DNA from: Secundilactobacillus collinoides DSM 20515 = JCM 1123
Lineage (GTDB): Bacteria > Bacillota > Bacilli > Lactobacillales > Lactobacillaceae
Direction: 5' to 3'
Assembly (NCBI RefSeq): GCF_001435975.1
Contig: NZ_AYYR01000014.1
Span: 1-64,000 of the forward strand
DNA: 64,000 bases
Part shown: positions 1 to 10,350 of the stretch, one piece after another
Numbering within the stretch: position 1 is the first letter of the stretch
How the letters are laid out: the number at the start of each line of letters is the position of its first letter
Translations under genes and position numbers: made by a program
The notes under the pieces: generated by a model
Database searches by the model: none
What the model saw: only the letters and a program-made list of their open reading frames with translations
What the model was told of the DNA's origin: nothing

Positions 1-253
1 GCTAGTCTAATTGGTCTAGTTATCAAGTGTTGCACTTCAATTTTAAATCGGGGTTTCCTCTTTTCTTTCAAATGCCAGCCCCATTGTAGCAAAAAACGGC
101 GCATTCGTCAGCAAACAGTGTCTTTTTTCTGAGGTCACCTTGACAGGCGCGGTCATTCAGACTACAATTTGGTTTATTAAAAATTAATGAGGGATAGCTC
201 TTTCATCTGATTTTTTAATTAAAACATACTAATTTTTTTGAGGAGTGGTCTGT

Positions 254-1294
254 TTGGCAAAAGCACCAGAACCATCTACAATTGATTGGGCCAACTTAGG
301 CTTCAATTACATGGATTTACCATATCGTTTCTTAGCTCATTATTCTGATGGCAAGTGGGACGATGGTGAATTAACAGAAGATGCAACGTTACATATTAGC
401 GAAGGTTCCACTGGTTTACACTATGGACAAGCCGATTTTGAAGGCTTGAAGGCCTACCGCACAAAGAACGGCGAAATTAATTTATTCCGTCCAGATCGCA
501 ATGCAGCTCGGATGCATAAGAGTTGTGAACGCCTGTTGATGCCTGCCTTCCCAGAAGACAAGTTTATCGCAGCCGTTAAGTCAGTTGTTAAAGCTAACGC
601 TGACTATGTTCCGCCATATGGCACAGGTGGGACTTTATACTTACGGCCATTGATGATTGGTGTTGGTGGTAACATTGGTGTCCACCCAGCCCAAGAATAT
701 ATCTTTACCGTATTTGCAATGCCTGTTGGTGCCTACTACAAGGGCGGGGTTACACCAACGAACTTCACCACGTCTTACTATGACCGTGCTGCACCTCATG
801 GGACTGGTCAGTCTAAAGTCGGTGGGAACTACGGTGGTAGTTTGCTTCCTGGTGACGAAGCCCACAAGGCTGGTTACTCAGACGTTATCTACCTTGATCC
901 CGCAACCCATAAGAAGATTGAAGAAGCTGGTTCAGCTAACTTCTTTGGTGTTACTAAGGACAACGAATTCGTTACGCCAAAGTCAGATTCTATTTTGCCT
1001 TCGATCACTAAGTACTCATTATTATACTTAGCAGAACACAATTTAGGCATGAAGCCTGTTCAAGGTGACGTCTTTATTGACGACCTTGACCGCTTTACTG
1101 AAGCTGGTGCCATGGGTACTGCCGCAGTTATCGCCCCAATCGGCGGGATCGAATACCACGACAAGTTACACGTGTTCTACAGTGAAACTGAAGTGGGTCC
1201 TGTTACTCAGAAACTTTACGACACCTTGACTGGTATTCAGTTCGGTGACGTTGAAGCTCCTGAAGGCTGGATTCAAAAAGTGCCATTAGACTAA
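254..1294 (+). CDS. ilvE: Branched-chain amino-acid aminotransferase
   Basis: PLP-dependent fold-type IV transaminase that interconverts leucine, isoleucine and valine with their 2-oxo acids, using 2-oxoglutarate, in the cytoplasm. The family is recognised from GLHYGQADFEGLKAYR near the N-terminus, the lysine of QSKVGGNYGGS (about residue 188, the expected Schiff-base lysine) and EEAGSANFFGV. About 346 residues is usual for the family. I place the start at a TTG, because GAGGAG lies 8 bases before it; the GTG nine bases upstream overlaps that ribosome site. The gene is monocistronic, with its own terminator. In lactobacilli without branched-chain synthesis it serves catabolism and aroma formation; that role is inference here. 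Confidence 0.93.
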   Translation: MAKAPEPSTIDWANLGFNYMDLPYRFLAHYSDGKWDDGELTEDATLHISEGSTGLHYGQADFEGLKAYRTKNGEINLFRPDRNAARMHKSCERLLMPAFPEDKFIAAVKSVVKANADYVPPYGTGGTLYLRPLMIGVGGNIGVHPAQEYIFTVFAMPVGAYYKGGVTPTNFTTSYYDRAAPHGTGQSKVGGNYGGSLLPGDEAHKAGYSDVIYLDPATHKKIEEAGSANFFGVTKDNEFVTPKSDSILPSITKYSLLYLAEHNLGMKPVQGDVFIDDLDRFTEAGAMGTAAVIAPIGGIEYHDKLHVFYSETEVGPVTQKLYDTLTGIQFGDVEAPEGWIQKVPLD

Positions 1295-1308
1295 TTTATA
1301 GAGTTACG

Positions 1309-1338
1309 AAAAATCGGGATCAAGGTCCCGATTTTTTT
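1309..1338 (+). terminator. Rho-independent terminator of ilvE
   Basis: Stem AAATCGGGA / TCCCGATTT with a 6-base loop, followed by a T-run. It lies 16 bases after the ilvE stop. Confidence 0.85.
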
Positions 1339-1464
1339 GTGCGCTCCAGGATTCGGGCGGGAAGCCTGTTGAGGCCGTAACCTGCTTAAATCGCTGTCGG
1401 AACACAAACGGTGCGTCAGCAATTTGCGTCCTGGCAATGCACTATGCTCGTTTGTTATCTTAAA

Positions 1465-1492
1465 TTGTTTCTTTTCAGTCTTGTGCTAAACT
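1465..1492 (+). promoter_or_regulatory. Promoter of the serine hydrolase gene
   Basis: TTGTTT, 16-base spacer, TAAACT, with TG one base before the -10 (extended -10). It lies about 45 bases before the start codon of the next gene. Predicted by eye. Confidence 0.5.
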
Positions 1493-1534
1493 GAAAACAT
1501 CGTCAAAAACTATACGAGGAAGTGGCTGCAGGTT

Positions 1535-2554
1535 ATGGTAGCGTATTCGAAAACGATTCGTGATATCAAAACACTGGTTGAAGAGGGGGTCGTGCCCGGT
1601 GTCAGTTATGCGTTTATTGACGGCGACCAGGTTCAAAGCGGCCTGTATGGTGCTGAGCAGCTGCTGCCCGGTTACGAACCGCTTAAAGAAAATCAGCTTT
1701 ACGATCTGGCATCACTGACTAAGGTCGTTGGCACGGTCAACGTCATTTTACAACTGGTTGATGAAGGTCAGTTAAAGCTCGCTGATACATTGCACGCTTA
1801 CCTGCCAGAATGGGCAGATTCCAGCGTAACAGTACGCCATCTGATAACCCACACATCCGGGATTACGGGCTACATTCCAAACCGAAACAAAATGCCGGCA
1901 AGGGAACTGCACGATGCGCTGCTGAACTTACACGTCGGTCCTGATTTTGAACAAAAGATGGTTTACTCAGACATCAATTTTATCTTTCTTGGTTGGGTTG
2001 CGGAAGCCATAACGGGTACGCCGATCCAGCAACTCATTACAGACCGGGTCTTAAAACCGTTAAAAATGACCCACAGCACGTTTGCACCTAGTGATCCGAC
2101 CATCTGTGTTCCAACCGAAGTATCGGCTACCAGGGGCTTGATTCGTGGTGTTGTGCATGATCCCAAAGCGTTCATTCTTCGCGACCGGTGCGGGTCAGCA
2201 GGATTGTTTGCGACTCGTGATGATTTGGTGAAGTTTGAACAGGCTATTTTGAGTGATACCCACTCGCCGATTCCTGACCCATTCAGAGCTCAGATTGCTG
2301 AGGATCAAACACCGCTGGGAACACAGGGCAGGTCGTTTGGCTGGGCTTTGCTACCAGTTTCGGACGCCCATCCGCACCAGTGTATCTGGCACAGCGGGTA
2401 TACTGGGACCGCCATTGTTCTGGATCTTGCAACCAACCAAGGCTTTGTTTTTTTGTCGAACCGCGTACATCCAGATGCGCCGAATGAACCGTTTTTGGCA
2501 CGGCGCAATGCGATTATTGCCACCTATCTTGATGAGAAACGTACGGCGGGTTAA
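1535..2554 (+). CDS. Serine hydrolase, class C beta-lactamase/esterase fold
   Basis: Member of the serine beta-lactamase-like superfamily (Pfam Beta-lactamase), which includes carboxylesterases, D-Ala-D-Ala carboxypeptidases and peptide hydrolases. Visible catalytic motifs are SLTK (S60, K63), YSD at 144-146 in the place of the YxN motif, and HSG at 286-288 in the place of KTG. No signal peptide or membrane segment is visible, so it is probably cytoplasmic, unlike true beta-lactamases. At 339 residues it is typical of the small lactobacillar members. The start is uncertain: a GAGGA lies 14 bases upstream, which is long, and a weaker AGG lies nearer. The substrate cannot be told from sequence; the symbol is left blank. 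Confidence 0.8.
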   Translation: MVAYSKTIRDIKTLVEEGVVPGVSYAFIDGDQVQSGLYGAEQLLPGYEPLKENQLYDLASLTKVVGTVNVILQLVDEGQLKLADTLHAYLPEWADSSVTVRHLITHTSGITGYIPNRNKMPARELHDALLNLHVGPDFEQKMVYSDINFIFLGWVAEAITGTPIQQLITDRVLKPLKMTHSTFAPSDPTICVPTEVSATRGLIRGVVHDPKAFILRDRCGSAGLFATRDDLVKFEQAILSDTHSPIPDPFRAQIAEDQTPLGTQGRSFGWALLPVSDAHPHQCIWHSGYTGTAIVLDLATNQGFVFLSNRVHPDAPNEPFLARRNAIIATYLDEKRTAG

Positions 2555-2916
2555 ACTAGTTAAAAATGAAGCACTAGCGGCACGATTTTAAATCATTGTT
2601 CGAGAATGTGTTTCTTAGAGCAAGTAGTGGCGTGTAATGGATTGCTGGTAGTAAAATAGCAACGGGTAATCTAGTTTTGCGTTGCTGGCAATGCGGGGTC
2701 CAGAATAATTTCGATATTATGCAAATGTGATTTTGGCCAACGTTTTTTGGGGCAGCACTAGTGCGCCCCATTTTTAAGCCAGCTGCCAGTTGGGTTGCTG
2801 ATTTGCGACTTATATTATTATTGACGACCGGGTGCTGCTTACCTGGCTGAAACGAGTACCACAAGGCGGAAAATTCGTGCATAAACGTCTTGTGCCGCTC
2901 TCTACGGAGGATACAC
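2555..2916 (+). other. Intergenic region with terminator-like hairpin
   Basis: No credible gene. At 2749-2776 a hairpin pairs GGGGC with GCCCC around GCAC/GTGC and ends in ATTTTT, a likely terminator about 195 bases after the hydrolase gene. A possible promoter follows (TTGGGT, 17 bases, TATTAT near 2803-2831). I tested the stretch by eye for lysine-riboswitch features, because a permease follows, and saw none. Confidence 0.5.
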
Positions 2917-4305
2917 ATGAAACGAAAAGTTAACGAAGCACCCAAGCTGCAACGGTCCATGACCGCTGGGCAAATGGAAATGATTTCGCTTGGGGGTGCC
3001 ATTGGTGTCGGTCTGTTTATGGGGTCGAGTTCGACCATTAAATGGACAGGCCCTTCAGTTTTACTGGCCTACATGTTTGTCGGCCTGATCCTCTACATCG
3101 TCATGCGCGCCTTGGGCGAGATGATCTACGTCAATCCCGGCACCGGGTCATTTGCGGATTATGCCACCGAATATGTGCACCCGCTAGCCGGGTATCTCGC
3201 CAAGTGGGCCAACGTTTTTGAGTACATCGTGGTTGGAATGTCTGAAGTCGTGGCTGCAACTGAATATTTGAAGTATTGGTGGCCGCACATTAATGCCTTT
3301 ATTTCGGGTCTCATCATCATCGGCTTTTTACTGGCGGCAAACCTGGCAAGTGCCAAGGCCTATGGGCCTTTGGAATTTTGGTTTGCAATGATCAAAGTGC
3401 TGACGATTATTGCCATGATTCTTCTGGGGCTTGGTCTGATCTTCTTTGGCTGGGGCAACGGCGGTCATCCGATCGGGCTGAGCAATCTTTGGTCACACGG
3501 CGGTTTCTTCACCGGCGGCTTTTCGGGCTTCTTCTTCTCAATGTCGATCATTGTCGGTTCCTACCAAGGCATTGAACTGCTGGGCATCTCAGCGGGGGAG
3601 GTCGCCAACCCGCAACAAGCCATAATTAAGTCCGTTAAATCCGTATTATTCCGAATCCTGATCTTCTACGTTGGTGCCATTTTTGTCATCGTGACCATTT
3701 ATCCATGGAATCAACTGAGCAGTCTCGGCTCACCATTCGTTTCAACGTTTGCTAAGGTTGGCATCACGGCCGCGGCTTCGGTAATCAACTTTGTGGTCCT
3801 GACGGCAGCTTTGTCAGGCGCAAATTCAGGTATCTACTCCTCAAGCCGGATGCTGTTTAAACTCGCACACGAAGGTGACGCACCTAAAGGCTTTGGCCGG
3901 TTGTCAAAACGAGTTGTGCCGGATGTTGCTATTTTGGGTATTTCAGGCGGGATCCTGTTAGGCTTTATCGTGGATACGCTGGCCTCAACTTACAGCAAAT
4001 CGACCTCGAACTTGTTTGTGGTCGTCTTCAGTTCATCAGTCTTGCCGGGGATGGTCCCGTGGTTCGTCATTTTGTTAGCCGAATTACGATTCCGCCAGAG
4101 TAATCCGAAGGTCATGGCAGACCACCCGTTTAAACTGCCACTGTACCCATTTTCAAACTACTTTGCGTTTGCGATGCTGTGGGTGATTGTTGCCTTTATG
4201 TTCGTGAACCCGGATACGCGCGTCTCCGTGTTTGTTGGTGCGTTTGTGCTGATTTTGGCAACGGTGGTGTATCTTGTTCGTCACCGCGGTGAGAAATTTG
4301 ATTGA
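2917..4305 (+). CDS. Amino-acid permease, APC superfamily (AAT type)
   Basis: Cytoplasmic-membrane secondary transporter that imports an amino acid by proton symport. The N-terminal signature MISLGGAIGVGLFMGSS and a downstream RALGEM are classic for the AAT family (LysP, CycA, AnsP, GabP relatives). About twelve hydrophobic segments span the 462 residues, the usual length. The start ATG has CGGAGG six bases upstream; an in-frame TTG further upstream lacks a ribosome site. The substrate is not determinable; D-alanine/D-serine/glycine or asparagine-type permeases are closest in feel. A single-gene unit that shares a terminator with the converging gatD gene. Confidence 0.88.
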   Translation: MKRKVNEAPKLQRSMTAGQMEMISLGGAIGVGLFMGSSSTIKWTGPSVLLAYMFVGLILYIVMRALGEMIYVNPGTGSFADYATEYVHPLAGYLAKWANVFEYIVVGMSEVVAATEYLKYWWPHINAFISGLIIIGFLLAANLASAKAYGPLEFWFAMIKVLTIIAMILLGLGLIFFGWGNGGHPIGLSNLWSHGGFFTGGFSGFFFSMSIIVGSYQGIELLGISAGEVANPQQAIIKSVKSVLFRILIFYVGAIFVIVTIYPWNQLSSLGSPFVSTFAKVGITAAASVINFVVLTAALSGANSGIYSSSRMLFKLAHEGDAPKGFGRLSKRVVPDVAILGISGGILLGFIVDTLASTYSKSTSNLFVVVFSSSVLPGMVPWFVILLAELRFRQSNPKVMADHPFKLPLYPFSNYFAFAMLWVIVAFMFVNPDTRVSVFVGAFVLILATVVYLVRHRGEKFD

Positions 4306-4310
4306 TCAAA

Positions 4311-4345
4311 AAAACGCTTAGTCCTTAGGGACTGAGCGTTTTTTG
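4311..4345. terminator. Bidirectional terminator between permease and gatD
   Basis: A 12-bp stem (AACGCTTAGTCC with one G-U pair) and a TTAG tetraloop, with A-run on one side and T-run on the other. It can serve both converging genes. Confidence 0.88.
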
Positions 4346-4353
4346 TTGTCTGA

Positions 4354-5058
4354 TTAAAAGGTTGCCGCAATCGGCAGAGCTTCCTGCTTTGAAAAATCGG
4401 CATCGGGGTAGCGGCGTTTCAGTGCCGCTACCAGCAGCCGTTTAGCTAAGTTGCCGTTTCTGGTCAGAATCGGGCCGTGGAAGTAGGAGCAGTAGGTGTT
4501 TTTGTAAATGGCACCTTCCGTGTGATCTTCGCCGTTGTTGCCCTTGCCCTCAACAACGTTACCTAAAGGTCTTTCACCCTTACCCAGATAGGTTTTCCCC
4601 TGATGGTTCTCAAAACCATGGTAGGTTTCGCCGTTTTCAGCGTTTTTGATGACGATGTCACCGATGAACCGGTTGTGATCCTGGGGCAGGGTGTAGTGGT
4701 CAAGCGCGCCGATACCGGGAATCTTGTCGCCTTTGGCATCAATGTAGTAGTGCCCCAATAGTTGATAGCCGCCGCAAATCGCTAAGACTGGGCCGCCGGA
4801 TTCAATGAAGTCGGTTAATGCCTGTTTTTTAGTCTGAATATCCTGGGAAACGATTTCCTGTTCGAAATCCTGACCGCCACCGAAGAATGCCATGTCGTAG
4901 TCGTCAGCATTGAAGTCTTGGTCCAGACTGACCACCTTAACGTTTAAGTGTACGTCCATTTGTTTGGCATAGTATTGCAGTGCCAAAATGTTCCCCACGT
5001 CACCGTAAGTATTCATGAGGTCCCCGTAAAGGTGAGCCACGTTTAATTCGTAGGTCAT
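4354..5058 (-). CDS. gatD: Lipid II isoglutaminyl synthase, glutaminase subunit
   Basis: Class I glutamine amidotransferase-like subunit that supplies ammonia to MurT, which amidates the D-glutamate of lipid II to D-isoglutamine at the inner face of the membrane. The nucleophile is in [10 protein letters not shown] (C95) and a histidine lies in SYFHGPIL (H194), matching the Cys/His pair known for the family. At 234 residues it is close to the roughly 240 of characterised GatD. It overlaps murT by 4 bases (ATGA), so translation is probably coupled and the subunits made in equal amounts. Amidation is needed for normal cross-linking and lysozyme resistance in Gram-positives. Confidence 0.93.
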   Translation of the reverse strand: MTYELNVAHLYGDLMNTYGDVGNILALQYYAKQMDVHLNVKVVSLDQDFNADDYDMAFFGGGQDFEQEIVSQDIQTKKQALTDFIESGGPVLAICGGYQLLGHYYIDAKGDKIPGIGALDHYTLPQDHNRFIGDIVIKNAENGETYHGFENHQGKTYLGKGERPLGNVVEGKGNNGEDHTEGAIYKNTYCSYFHGPILTRNGNLAKRLLVAALKRRYPDADFSKQEALPIAATF

Positions 5059-6413
5059 GCGCCCATTCCCTCCTTGATATAGCCCTTTTCAGCTAATAAT
5101 TTACGTAATTGTAACACAGCTGTGTAGGTTGCCAAAACATAAACGTTTTCGGTTGGCAAAGTCTTAATCTTTTCCAACACATCACTGAGCTCTGGGACGA
5201 TTTCATGCTTGTCATCAGGCACCCCTGCGACCTTTAAGCGGAAGGTGATGTCTTTGTAACGCTCACCGCCAGTGATGTAGGCGGGAATATTTAATTTCGG
5301 CAGATCTTCAAAATTGCCGTCCCAGATCCAGCTCGTATCGATCCCGTCTGCGTAGTTGGCGTTTAACAGGCCAACAAATGAGAAGGGCTGTTTGTCGGTG
5401 CTGATCATATCGAGCACCTGGTTTAACCCAACCGGATTTTTAACCAGAATAAGGGTTACCTTTTTGCCATCAACGTTGATTTCTTCCTGACGTCCGAAGA
5501 CCTTCTTATCTTCGCTGAATGCTGTGTTGATCTGTTCGGGGGTAACATCAAAGAACCGACCGACCGCGTAAGCAGCCAGTGCGTTATAAATGTTGTACAT
5601 CCCGCCAATCTCAATTTTCATTGGGCTGTGATCAACTTCAAACGAGGAACTCTTTGGCGTCCGGTCGCCGACTTTGGTCAGTTTGTAGGTCAATTCAGGA
5701 CGCTTATAGCCGCAGTTGGGGCAGAAGTAGTCGCCCAAGTTGCTGTAGACCAGCGAGTGGTAGTGCAGGATATGTTGACACTTGGGGCACAGCACGCCAT
5801 CCGTGTTTGGCTTAGCCTTCATGTCAGTTGTCTTATCGTCGCTGTCCTGATCAAACCCATAATAAACGATGGGGTTCGGCAGGTTTTTAGAGTGGAAAAT
5901 AGGGGCATCGCCGTTGGCAATGATCGTTGCGTCAGGAGCCAAGGCTACGCCGTCGATAATTTTTTGGTAGGTGGTGTAAATCTCACCGTACCGGTCCATT
6001 TGGTCACGGAAAATATTGGTGAAAACGAACGCCTTGGGCTTAATGTAGCGGGTCACTTTGATGACGTTTGCTTCATCAACTTCCAAAACGGCAATTGGCC
6101 GGTTACCCTTGGCCTTCGGGGCGCGCAGGAACGTGGTGACGATACCCTGTTCCATGTTGGAGCCGGTCGGGTTAGTGAGAATGGCATGATATTTTTGTTT
6201 CAAGACCCGCACCGTCAGTGCCGTGGTCAGCGTTTTACCGTTGGTACCAGTGATGATCACAACATCGTAATTTTGACCAAGGTGTTTTAGAATATCCGGA
6301 TCAATTTTGGTTGTAATCTTACCAGGCAGCGAACTGCCACCCTTTAAGAATGTGTGTAAAAACCAGTAGGATGATCTCCCCGCAAAGGCGGCAACGCTAC
6401 TTCGTAATGTCAT
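5055..6413 (-). CDS. murT: Lipid II isoglutaminyl synthase, Mur ligase-like subunit
   Basis: ATP-dependent Mur-ligase-family subunit that activates the D-Glu carboxylate of lipid II and, with GatD, amidates it. The P-loop is TGTNGKT (about 55-61). A four-cysteine zinc ribbon (CPKC at 209-212 and CPNC at 231-234) is inserted in the central domain, the feature that separates MurT from MurC-F. The C-terminal DUF1727 domain is present. 452 residues is usual. It is first gene of the two-gene operon; its upstream region is shared with the divergent tdk promoter. Confidence 0.94.
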   Translation of the reverse strand: MTLRSSVAAFAGRSSYWFLHTFLKGGSSLPGKITTKIDPDILKHLGQNYDVVIITGTNGKTLTTALTVRVLKQKYHAILTNPTGSNMEQGIVTTFLRAPKAKGNRPIAVLEVDEANVIKVTRYIKPKAFVFTNIFRDQMDRYGEIYTTYQKIIDGVALAPDATIIANGDAPIFHSKNLPNPIVYYGFDQDSDDKTTDMKAKPNTDGVLCPKCQHILHYHSLVYSNLGDYFCPNCGYKRPELTYKLTKVGDRTPKSSSFEVDHSPMKIEIGGMYNIYNALAAYAVGRFFDVTPEQINTAFSEDKKVFGRQEEINVDGKKVTLILVKNPVGLNQVLDMISTDKQPFSFVGLLNANYADGIDTSWIWDGNFEDLPKLNIPAYITGGERYKDITFRLKVAGVPDDKHEIVPELSDVLEKIKTLPTENVYVLATYTAVLQLRKLLAEKGYIKEGMGA

Positions 6414-6573
6414 TTTTTTCGCTCCTCTAGATCTGACGGGTGATGTTAATTAACCACCCAAACTAAGCTTTTATTTTACCATGCCTAGGGCCTAATGGTG
6501 TGAGAAACAACGAGTTTTAATCAAAAATATGAAATATTGGGGTATCCAGCAACCAAAACCACTAGTTCTCATC

Positions 6574-6602
6574 TTAAACGCACTATGCTATTATGCTATA
6601 AT
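6574..6602 (+). promoter_or_regulatory. tdk promoter
   Basis: TTAAAC, 17 bases, TATAAT with an extended -10 TGC. It lies about 33 bases before the TTG start of tdk. Confidence 0.65.
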
Positions 6603-6634
6603 GGATGAGAAATTTGCAGAAAGAGTGGAGACCA

Positions 6635-7234
6635 TTGGCGCAATTATTTTTTAAGTATGGTGCAATGAATAGTGGGAAGACCATCGAAATCTTAAAGGTG
6701 GCCCACAACTACGAAGAGCAGAACAAACCCGTTATCATCATGACCAGCGGTGTCGATACCAGAGCCGGTGTTGGTAAGGTGTCGAGTCGCATTGGTCTTG
6801 AACGTGAAGCGGTGCCGATTTATAAAACGGACAACGTATATGATAAAGTCAAAGGTATTAACGCGCATGCAAACTGTGTCCTGATCGATGAGGCCCAGTT
6901 TCTGACCAAGGAGAACGTGTTTCAATTGGCCAAAATCGTGGATGACCTTCACATTCCTGTCATGGCATTCGGGTTGAAAAACGATTTTAAAAACGAATTG
7001 TTTGAAGGCTCAAAATACCTGTTGCTTTATGCTGACAAACTCGAAGAAATGAAGACTATCTGCTGGTTCTGTGCTAAAAAGGCGACCATGAACCTGCGTT
7101 TCCACGATAATAAACCCGTTTACGAAGGTGAGCAGGTGCAGATCGGCGGCAACGAGTCGTACTATCCCGTTTGTCGACGCCACTATTACAACCCACCGTT
7201 AGATATGCTGGGTCAGGACGCCTCTGACTTGTAG
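6635..7234 (+). CDS. tdk: Thymidine kinase
   Basis: Type II thymidine kinase that phosphorylates thymidine to dTMP in the salvage pathway. P-loop GAMNSGKT (9-16), catalytic glutamate in IDEAQF (E86), and a zinc site made by CWFC (143, 146) and CRRH (180, 183). I choose a TTG start, which gives [16 protein letters not shown] and 199 residues, the family length; AGAGTGGAG lies four bases upstream. The ATG 30 bases earlier would add ten unrelated residues and sits on the -10 box. It stands 65 bases before prfA, an order shared with other Firmicutes. Confidence 0.94.
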   Translation: MAQLFFKYGAMNSGKTIEILKVAHNYEEQNKPVIIMTSGVDTRAGVGKVSSRIGLEREAVPIYKTDNVYDKVKGINAHANCVLIDEAQFLTKENVFQLAKIVDDLHIPVMAFGLKNDFKNELFEGSKYLLLYADKLEEMKTICWFCAKKATMNLRFHDNKPVYEGEQVQIGGNESYYPVCRRHYYNPPLDMLGQDASDL

Positions 7235-7299
7235 CTGACCTGCAGCAACCAAGTGAAGGTGACCGGTTTACTGACGCAAAGAGATAGGAGAAATAAAGA

Positions 7300-8382
7300 A
7301 TGGACGAAATGTTCGACAGATTACAGGCGGTCGTTGACCGTTACGACGAACTGAATGAATTGATCAGCGATCCTGAAGTGATTGCTGACACGCAACGGTT
7401 CATGAAGTTATCAAAAGAGGAAGGCGAACTGCGGGACACGGTGGAGACCTACCGAAAGTATAAGGCTGTCACCGACCAGCTTAACGATGACAACGATATG
7501 CTGCACGAAAAGCTTGACGATGACATGGAACAAATGGTCAAGGATGAAATTAAAGAATTAGAACCGCAGAAGGCCAAAATCGAAGACCAGATCCGCGTGT
7601 TGCTGCTGCCTAAGGATCCAAACGATGACAAAAACATCGTGATGGAAATTCACGGTGCTGCAGGCGGGGATGAAGCCAGCTTATTTGCTGCTGACCTTTT
7701 CAACATGTATTCACGTTACGCTGAAAAACAGGGCTGGAAGGTTGAAATCGTTGACCAAAGTGCGACTGAGGTTGGCGGTTTTAAGGAAATCGTGATGCTG
7801 ATCTCCGGCGACAAGGTTTACTCAAAACTCAAGTATGAGAGTGGTGCGCACCGGGTCCAACGGGTGCCCGTCACTGAATCAGCAGGTCGGCTGCACACCT
7901 CTACCGCAACGGTCGGGGTCATGCCCGAGGCTGAGGATGTGGACATTGACATCGACCCGAAGGACATTCGGACGGATGTTTACCGGTCATCTGGTGCTGG
8001 TGGCCAACACATTAACAAAACAAGTTCTGCTGTGCGGATGACCCACTTGCCGACCGGTATCGTTGTGGCCATGCAAGATGAACGGTCACAACAGCAAAAC
8101 CGGGCCAAAGCCATGCAAATTTTGCGGGCGCGGGTCTACAACTACTACCACGAGCAGGAAGAAAATTCCTACAATGCCGAACGGAAATCTGCCATTGGAA
8201 CTGGGGACCGTTCCGAACGGATCCGGACTTACAATTACCCGCAAAACCGGGTAACGGATCACCGAATCGGATTGACTCTCAACAAGCTAGATAAGATCAT
8301 GAACGGCGACTTAGATGACGTTATCGATGCGCTGATCTTGTACGATCAAACGCAAAAGATGGAAGAGCTGAACCATGGCTAA
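7300..8382 (+). CDS. prfA: Peptide chain release factor 1
   Basis: Class I release factor that reads UAA and UAG in the ribosomal A site and triggers hydrolysis of peptidyl-tRNA. The GGQ catalytic motif is at 234-236 in [13 protein letters not shown], and the stop-codon reading tripeptide is PVT (190-192) in [17 protein letters not shown], the form typical of RF1, not RF2. 360 residues is standard. A GATAGGAG ribosome site precedes the ATG. It overlaps the start of prmC, whose product methylates the Gln of GGQ. Confidence 0.97.
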   Translation: MDEMFDRLQAVVDRYDELNELISDPEVIADTQRFMKLSKEEGELRDTVETYRKYKAVTDQLNDDNDMLHEKLDDDMEQMVKDEIKELEPQKAKIEDQIRVLLLPKDPNDDKNIVMEIHGAAGGDEASLFAADLFNMYSRYAEKQGWKVEIVDQSATEVGGFKEIVMLISGDKVYSKLKYESGAHRVQRVPVTESAGRLHTSTATVGVMPEAEDVDIDIDPKDIRTDVYRSSGAGGQHINKTSSAVRMTHLPTGIVVAMQDERSQQQNRAKAMQILRARVYNYYHEQEENSYNAERKSAIGTGDRSERIRTYNYPQNRVTDHRIGLTLNKLDKIMNGDLDDVIDALILYDQTQKMEELNHG

Positions 8383-9223
8383 CATGACCTACTTAGAAGC
8401 CCTGCGATGGGCTTCTTTGCGTATTCAGAGCAAGGCGTTAGATGAGTCAGCGGCAAACTATCTGATGCTGGCGTTAAACAATATGGATCAAACGCACCTG
8501 TTGATGGCTTACCGGGAGCCAATGCCAGCAGCGGCGTTGAGTCGATTCCAAGAGGCCATTGAACAATATGTTCAAGGCACGCCGCCGCAGTACATCGTTG
8601 GTACGGCGGATTTCTATGGCCGTTCCTTTACAGTGACAGATCAGGTGTTGATTCCGCGTCAGGAGACAGAAGAGCTCGTTGAGTGGGTTTTAGACACGAT
8701 TCCTGCAACGCCGGCAAGTGTTCTTGATGTTGGTACCGGCAGCGGGGCCATTGGGCTGACACTCAAGGCTGAACGTCCCGACTGGCAGGTGACGCTCACT
8801 GATATTTCCGATGGGGCAGCCAAGGTTGCCCAGGAGAATGCGGCACGGTTGTACAGTGCGGTGACTATCCAAGTGGGCGATTTATTGCAGCCGGTCAGCG
8901 GGCAGTCGTTTGACGTGGTCGTCAGCAACCCGCCGTACATTGACCCAACTGAGGTCAGTGTGATGGATGATGACGTCGTTAAGAGCGAACCGCATCTGGC
9001 ACTGTTTGCAGCCCATAAAGGTCTTGCCATATACGAACGGCTGGCACAACAACTGGCTGACAAGGTCGTGACCACCAGCCATTTATTTGTGGAGATCGGC
9101 TACCAGCAGGGTCCCGATGTTAAACGGATTTTTGAAGCAGCGTTCCCAACGGCCACGGTTACCATCAAACAAGATATTGCAGGCCACGACCGTATGGTAC
9201 ACGTGGTATTCACAGAAGACTAA
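8375..9223 (+). CDS. prmC: Release factor glutamine methyltransferase
   Basis: SAM-dependent methylase that N5-methylates the glutamine of the GGQ motif of release factors. The SAM site is [12 protein letters not shown] (about 117-128) and the catalytic NPPY is at 185-188 in VVSNPPYID. The N-terminal helical domain that holds the release factor is present; 282 residues is usual. Its ATG lies 8 bases inside prfA, so enzyme and substrate are translationally linked. Also known as hemK, an older misannotation as a heme gene. Confidence 0.95.
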   Translation: MANMTYLEALRWASLRIQSKALDESAANYLMLALNNMDQTHLLMAYREPMPAAALSRFQEAIEQYVQGTPPQYIVGTADFYGRSFTVTDQVLIPRQETEELVEWVLDTIPATPASVLDVGTGSGAIGLTLKAERPDWQVTLTDISDGAAKVAQENAARLYSAVTIQVGDLLQPVSGQSFDVVVSNPPYIDPTEVSVMDDDVVKSEPHLALFAAHKGLAIYERLAQQLADKVVTTSHLFVEIGYQQGPDVKRIFEAAFPTATVTIKQDIAGHDRMVHVVFTED

Positions 9224-9237
9224 GGAAGTTAAACAAT

Positions 9238-10272
9238 ATGGAAACTAAAATTTACACGCTTGATCAGATCGATGAAGCCGCAGCCGCCTTAAAAAAGGGC
9301 CAGCTGGTGGCTTTTCCAACGGAAACAGTTTACGGTTTGGGGGCGGATGCAACCAACGTTGAGGCTGTCAGCCACGTCTATGAAGCCAAGGGCCGACCAA
9401 GCGATAATCCGTTGATTGTGACGATTGCGGATGTTGCTACGCTGGAAAAATTTGCTCAGCCGCTTTCTGACCAAGTTAAGTTGCTGATCAAGACATTTTG
9501 GCCAGGGTCTTTGACTATTATTTTACCGTTGAAAAAAGATGCGCTGTCGAAAACCGTAACTGGCGGCCTTGACACTGCAGCGTTTCGGATGCCGGCAAAC
9601 GCGGCAACGTTAAGTTTGATTCGGACCGCTGGTGTGCCCATCGTTGGGCCGTCAGCAAATACGTCCGGCAAGCCGAGTCCGACCCTGGCTGAACATGTTT
9701 ATCATGACTTAAAGGGGAAAATTGCGGGCATTTTAGATGATGGCCCAACCGACGTCGGCGTGGAGTCAACGATTATCGATATGTCCACGGATGTGCCGAC
9801 CATTTTGCGGCCCGGCGCAGTGACGGAAGACCAGTTAGCAGACGTTCTCGGCACGGTTCAGGGCAATAAGCATAAGGTTGGTGCTAACGAAACGCCAAAG
9901 GCTCCTGGAATGAAGTACAAACATTACGCCCCTGACGCTCAGGTGGAAATTGTGGACCATCCTAGTGACTTTAAGGCGGCTGTTGATTGGGCTGGTCAAC
10001 AAGCAACAAAGGTTGGTTTAATGGCAACCGATGATATTTTAGCCAAACTCGATGTTCCGGCTAACGTTGAAACGTATTCGCTTGGAGCTGACGTTGCTGC
10101 GGCAAGTCATTTGTTATTTGCCGGATTGCGACATTTTGATTTGGAGACTGAAGTGGCAACGATTTTCACCCAAGGATTTAGCAATGACGGTTTGGGCGCC
10201 GCTTACATGAACCGGTTGAATAAGTCAGCCGGCGGTGTACATTTTACGAACAATAAGTCAGTAGATAAGTAA
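9238..10272 (+). CDS. tsaC: Threonylcarbamoyl-AMP synthase (YrdC/Sua5 family)
   Basis: Makes L-threonylcarbamoyl-AMP from threonine, bicarbonate and ATP, the first step of the t6A modification at position 37 of ANN-decoding tRNAs. The YrdC domain fills residues 1-200 (PTETVYGLGADA, KGRPSDNPL and SANTSGKPSPT are visible). A C-terminal Sua5 domain follows a linker with APGMKYKHYAP. 344 residues marks the long Sua5/YwlC form, not the short TsaC. It starts 14 bases after prmC and so belongs to the prfA-prmC transcript. In B. subtilis the name is ywlC. Confidence 0.93.
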   Translation: METKIYTLDQIDEAAAALKKGQLVAFPTETVYGLGADATNVEAVSHVYEAKGRPSDNPLIVTIADVATLEKFAQPLSDQVKLLIKTFWPGSLTIILPLKKDALSKTVTGGLDTAAFRMPANAATLSLIRTAGVPIVGPSANTSGKPSPTLAEHVYHDLKGKIAGILDDGPTDVGVESTIIDMSTDVPTILRPGAVTEDQLADVLGTVQGNKHKVGANETPKAPGMKYKHYAPDAQVEIVDHPSDFKAAVDWAGQQATKVGLMATDDILAKLDVPANVETYSLGADVAAASHLLFAGLRHFDLETEVATIFTQGFSNDGLGAAYMNRLNKSAGGVHFTNNKSVDK

Positions 10273-10350
10273 TATTGTTCGGTATAGACCCTTTCATTTT
10301 TAGCAAAAATTTGGTAAAGTAGTCTTATCAAATGCCAAGGAGCTGATTGT

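Noticed and set aside
2555-2916. Possible lysine or other riboswitch before the amino-acid permease
   Set aside because: None of the conserved sequence blocks I know for lysine, glycine or SAM riboswitches is present; only a terminator-like hairpin is.
6437-6458. GGGTG/CACCC inverted repeat ahead of murT as an operator
   Set aside because: Only five paired bases and an off-centre core; too weak to claim.
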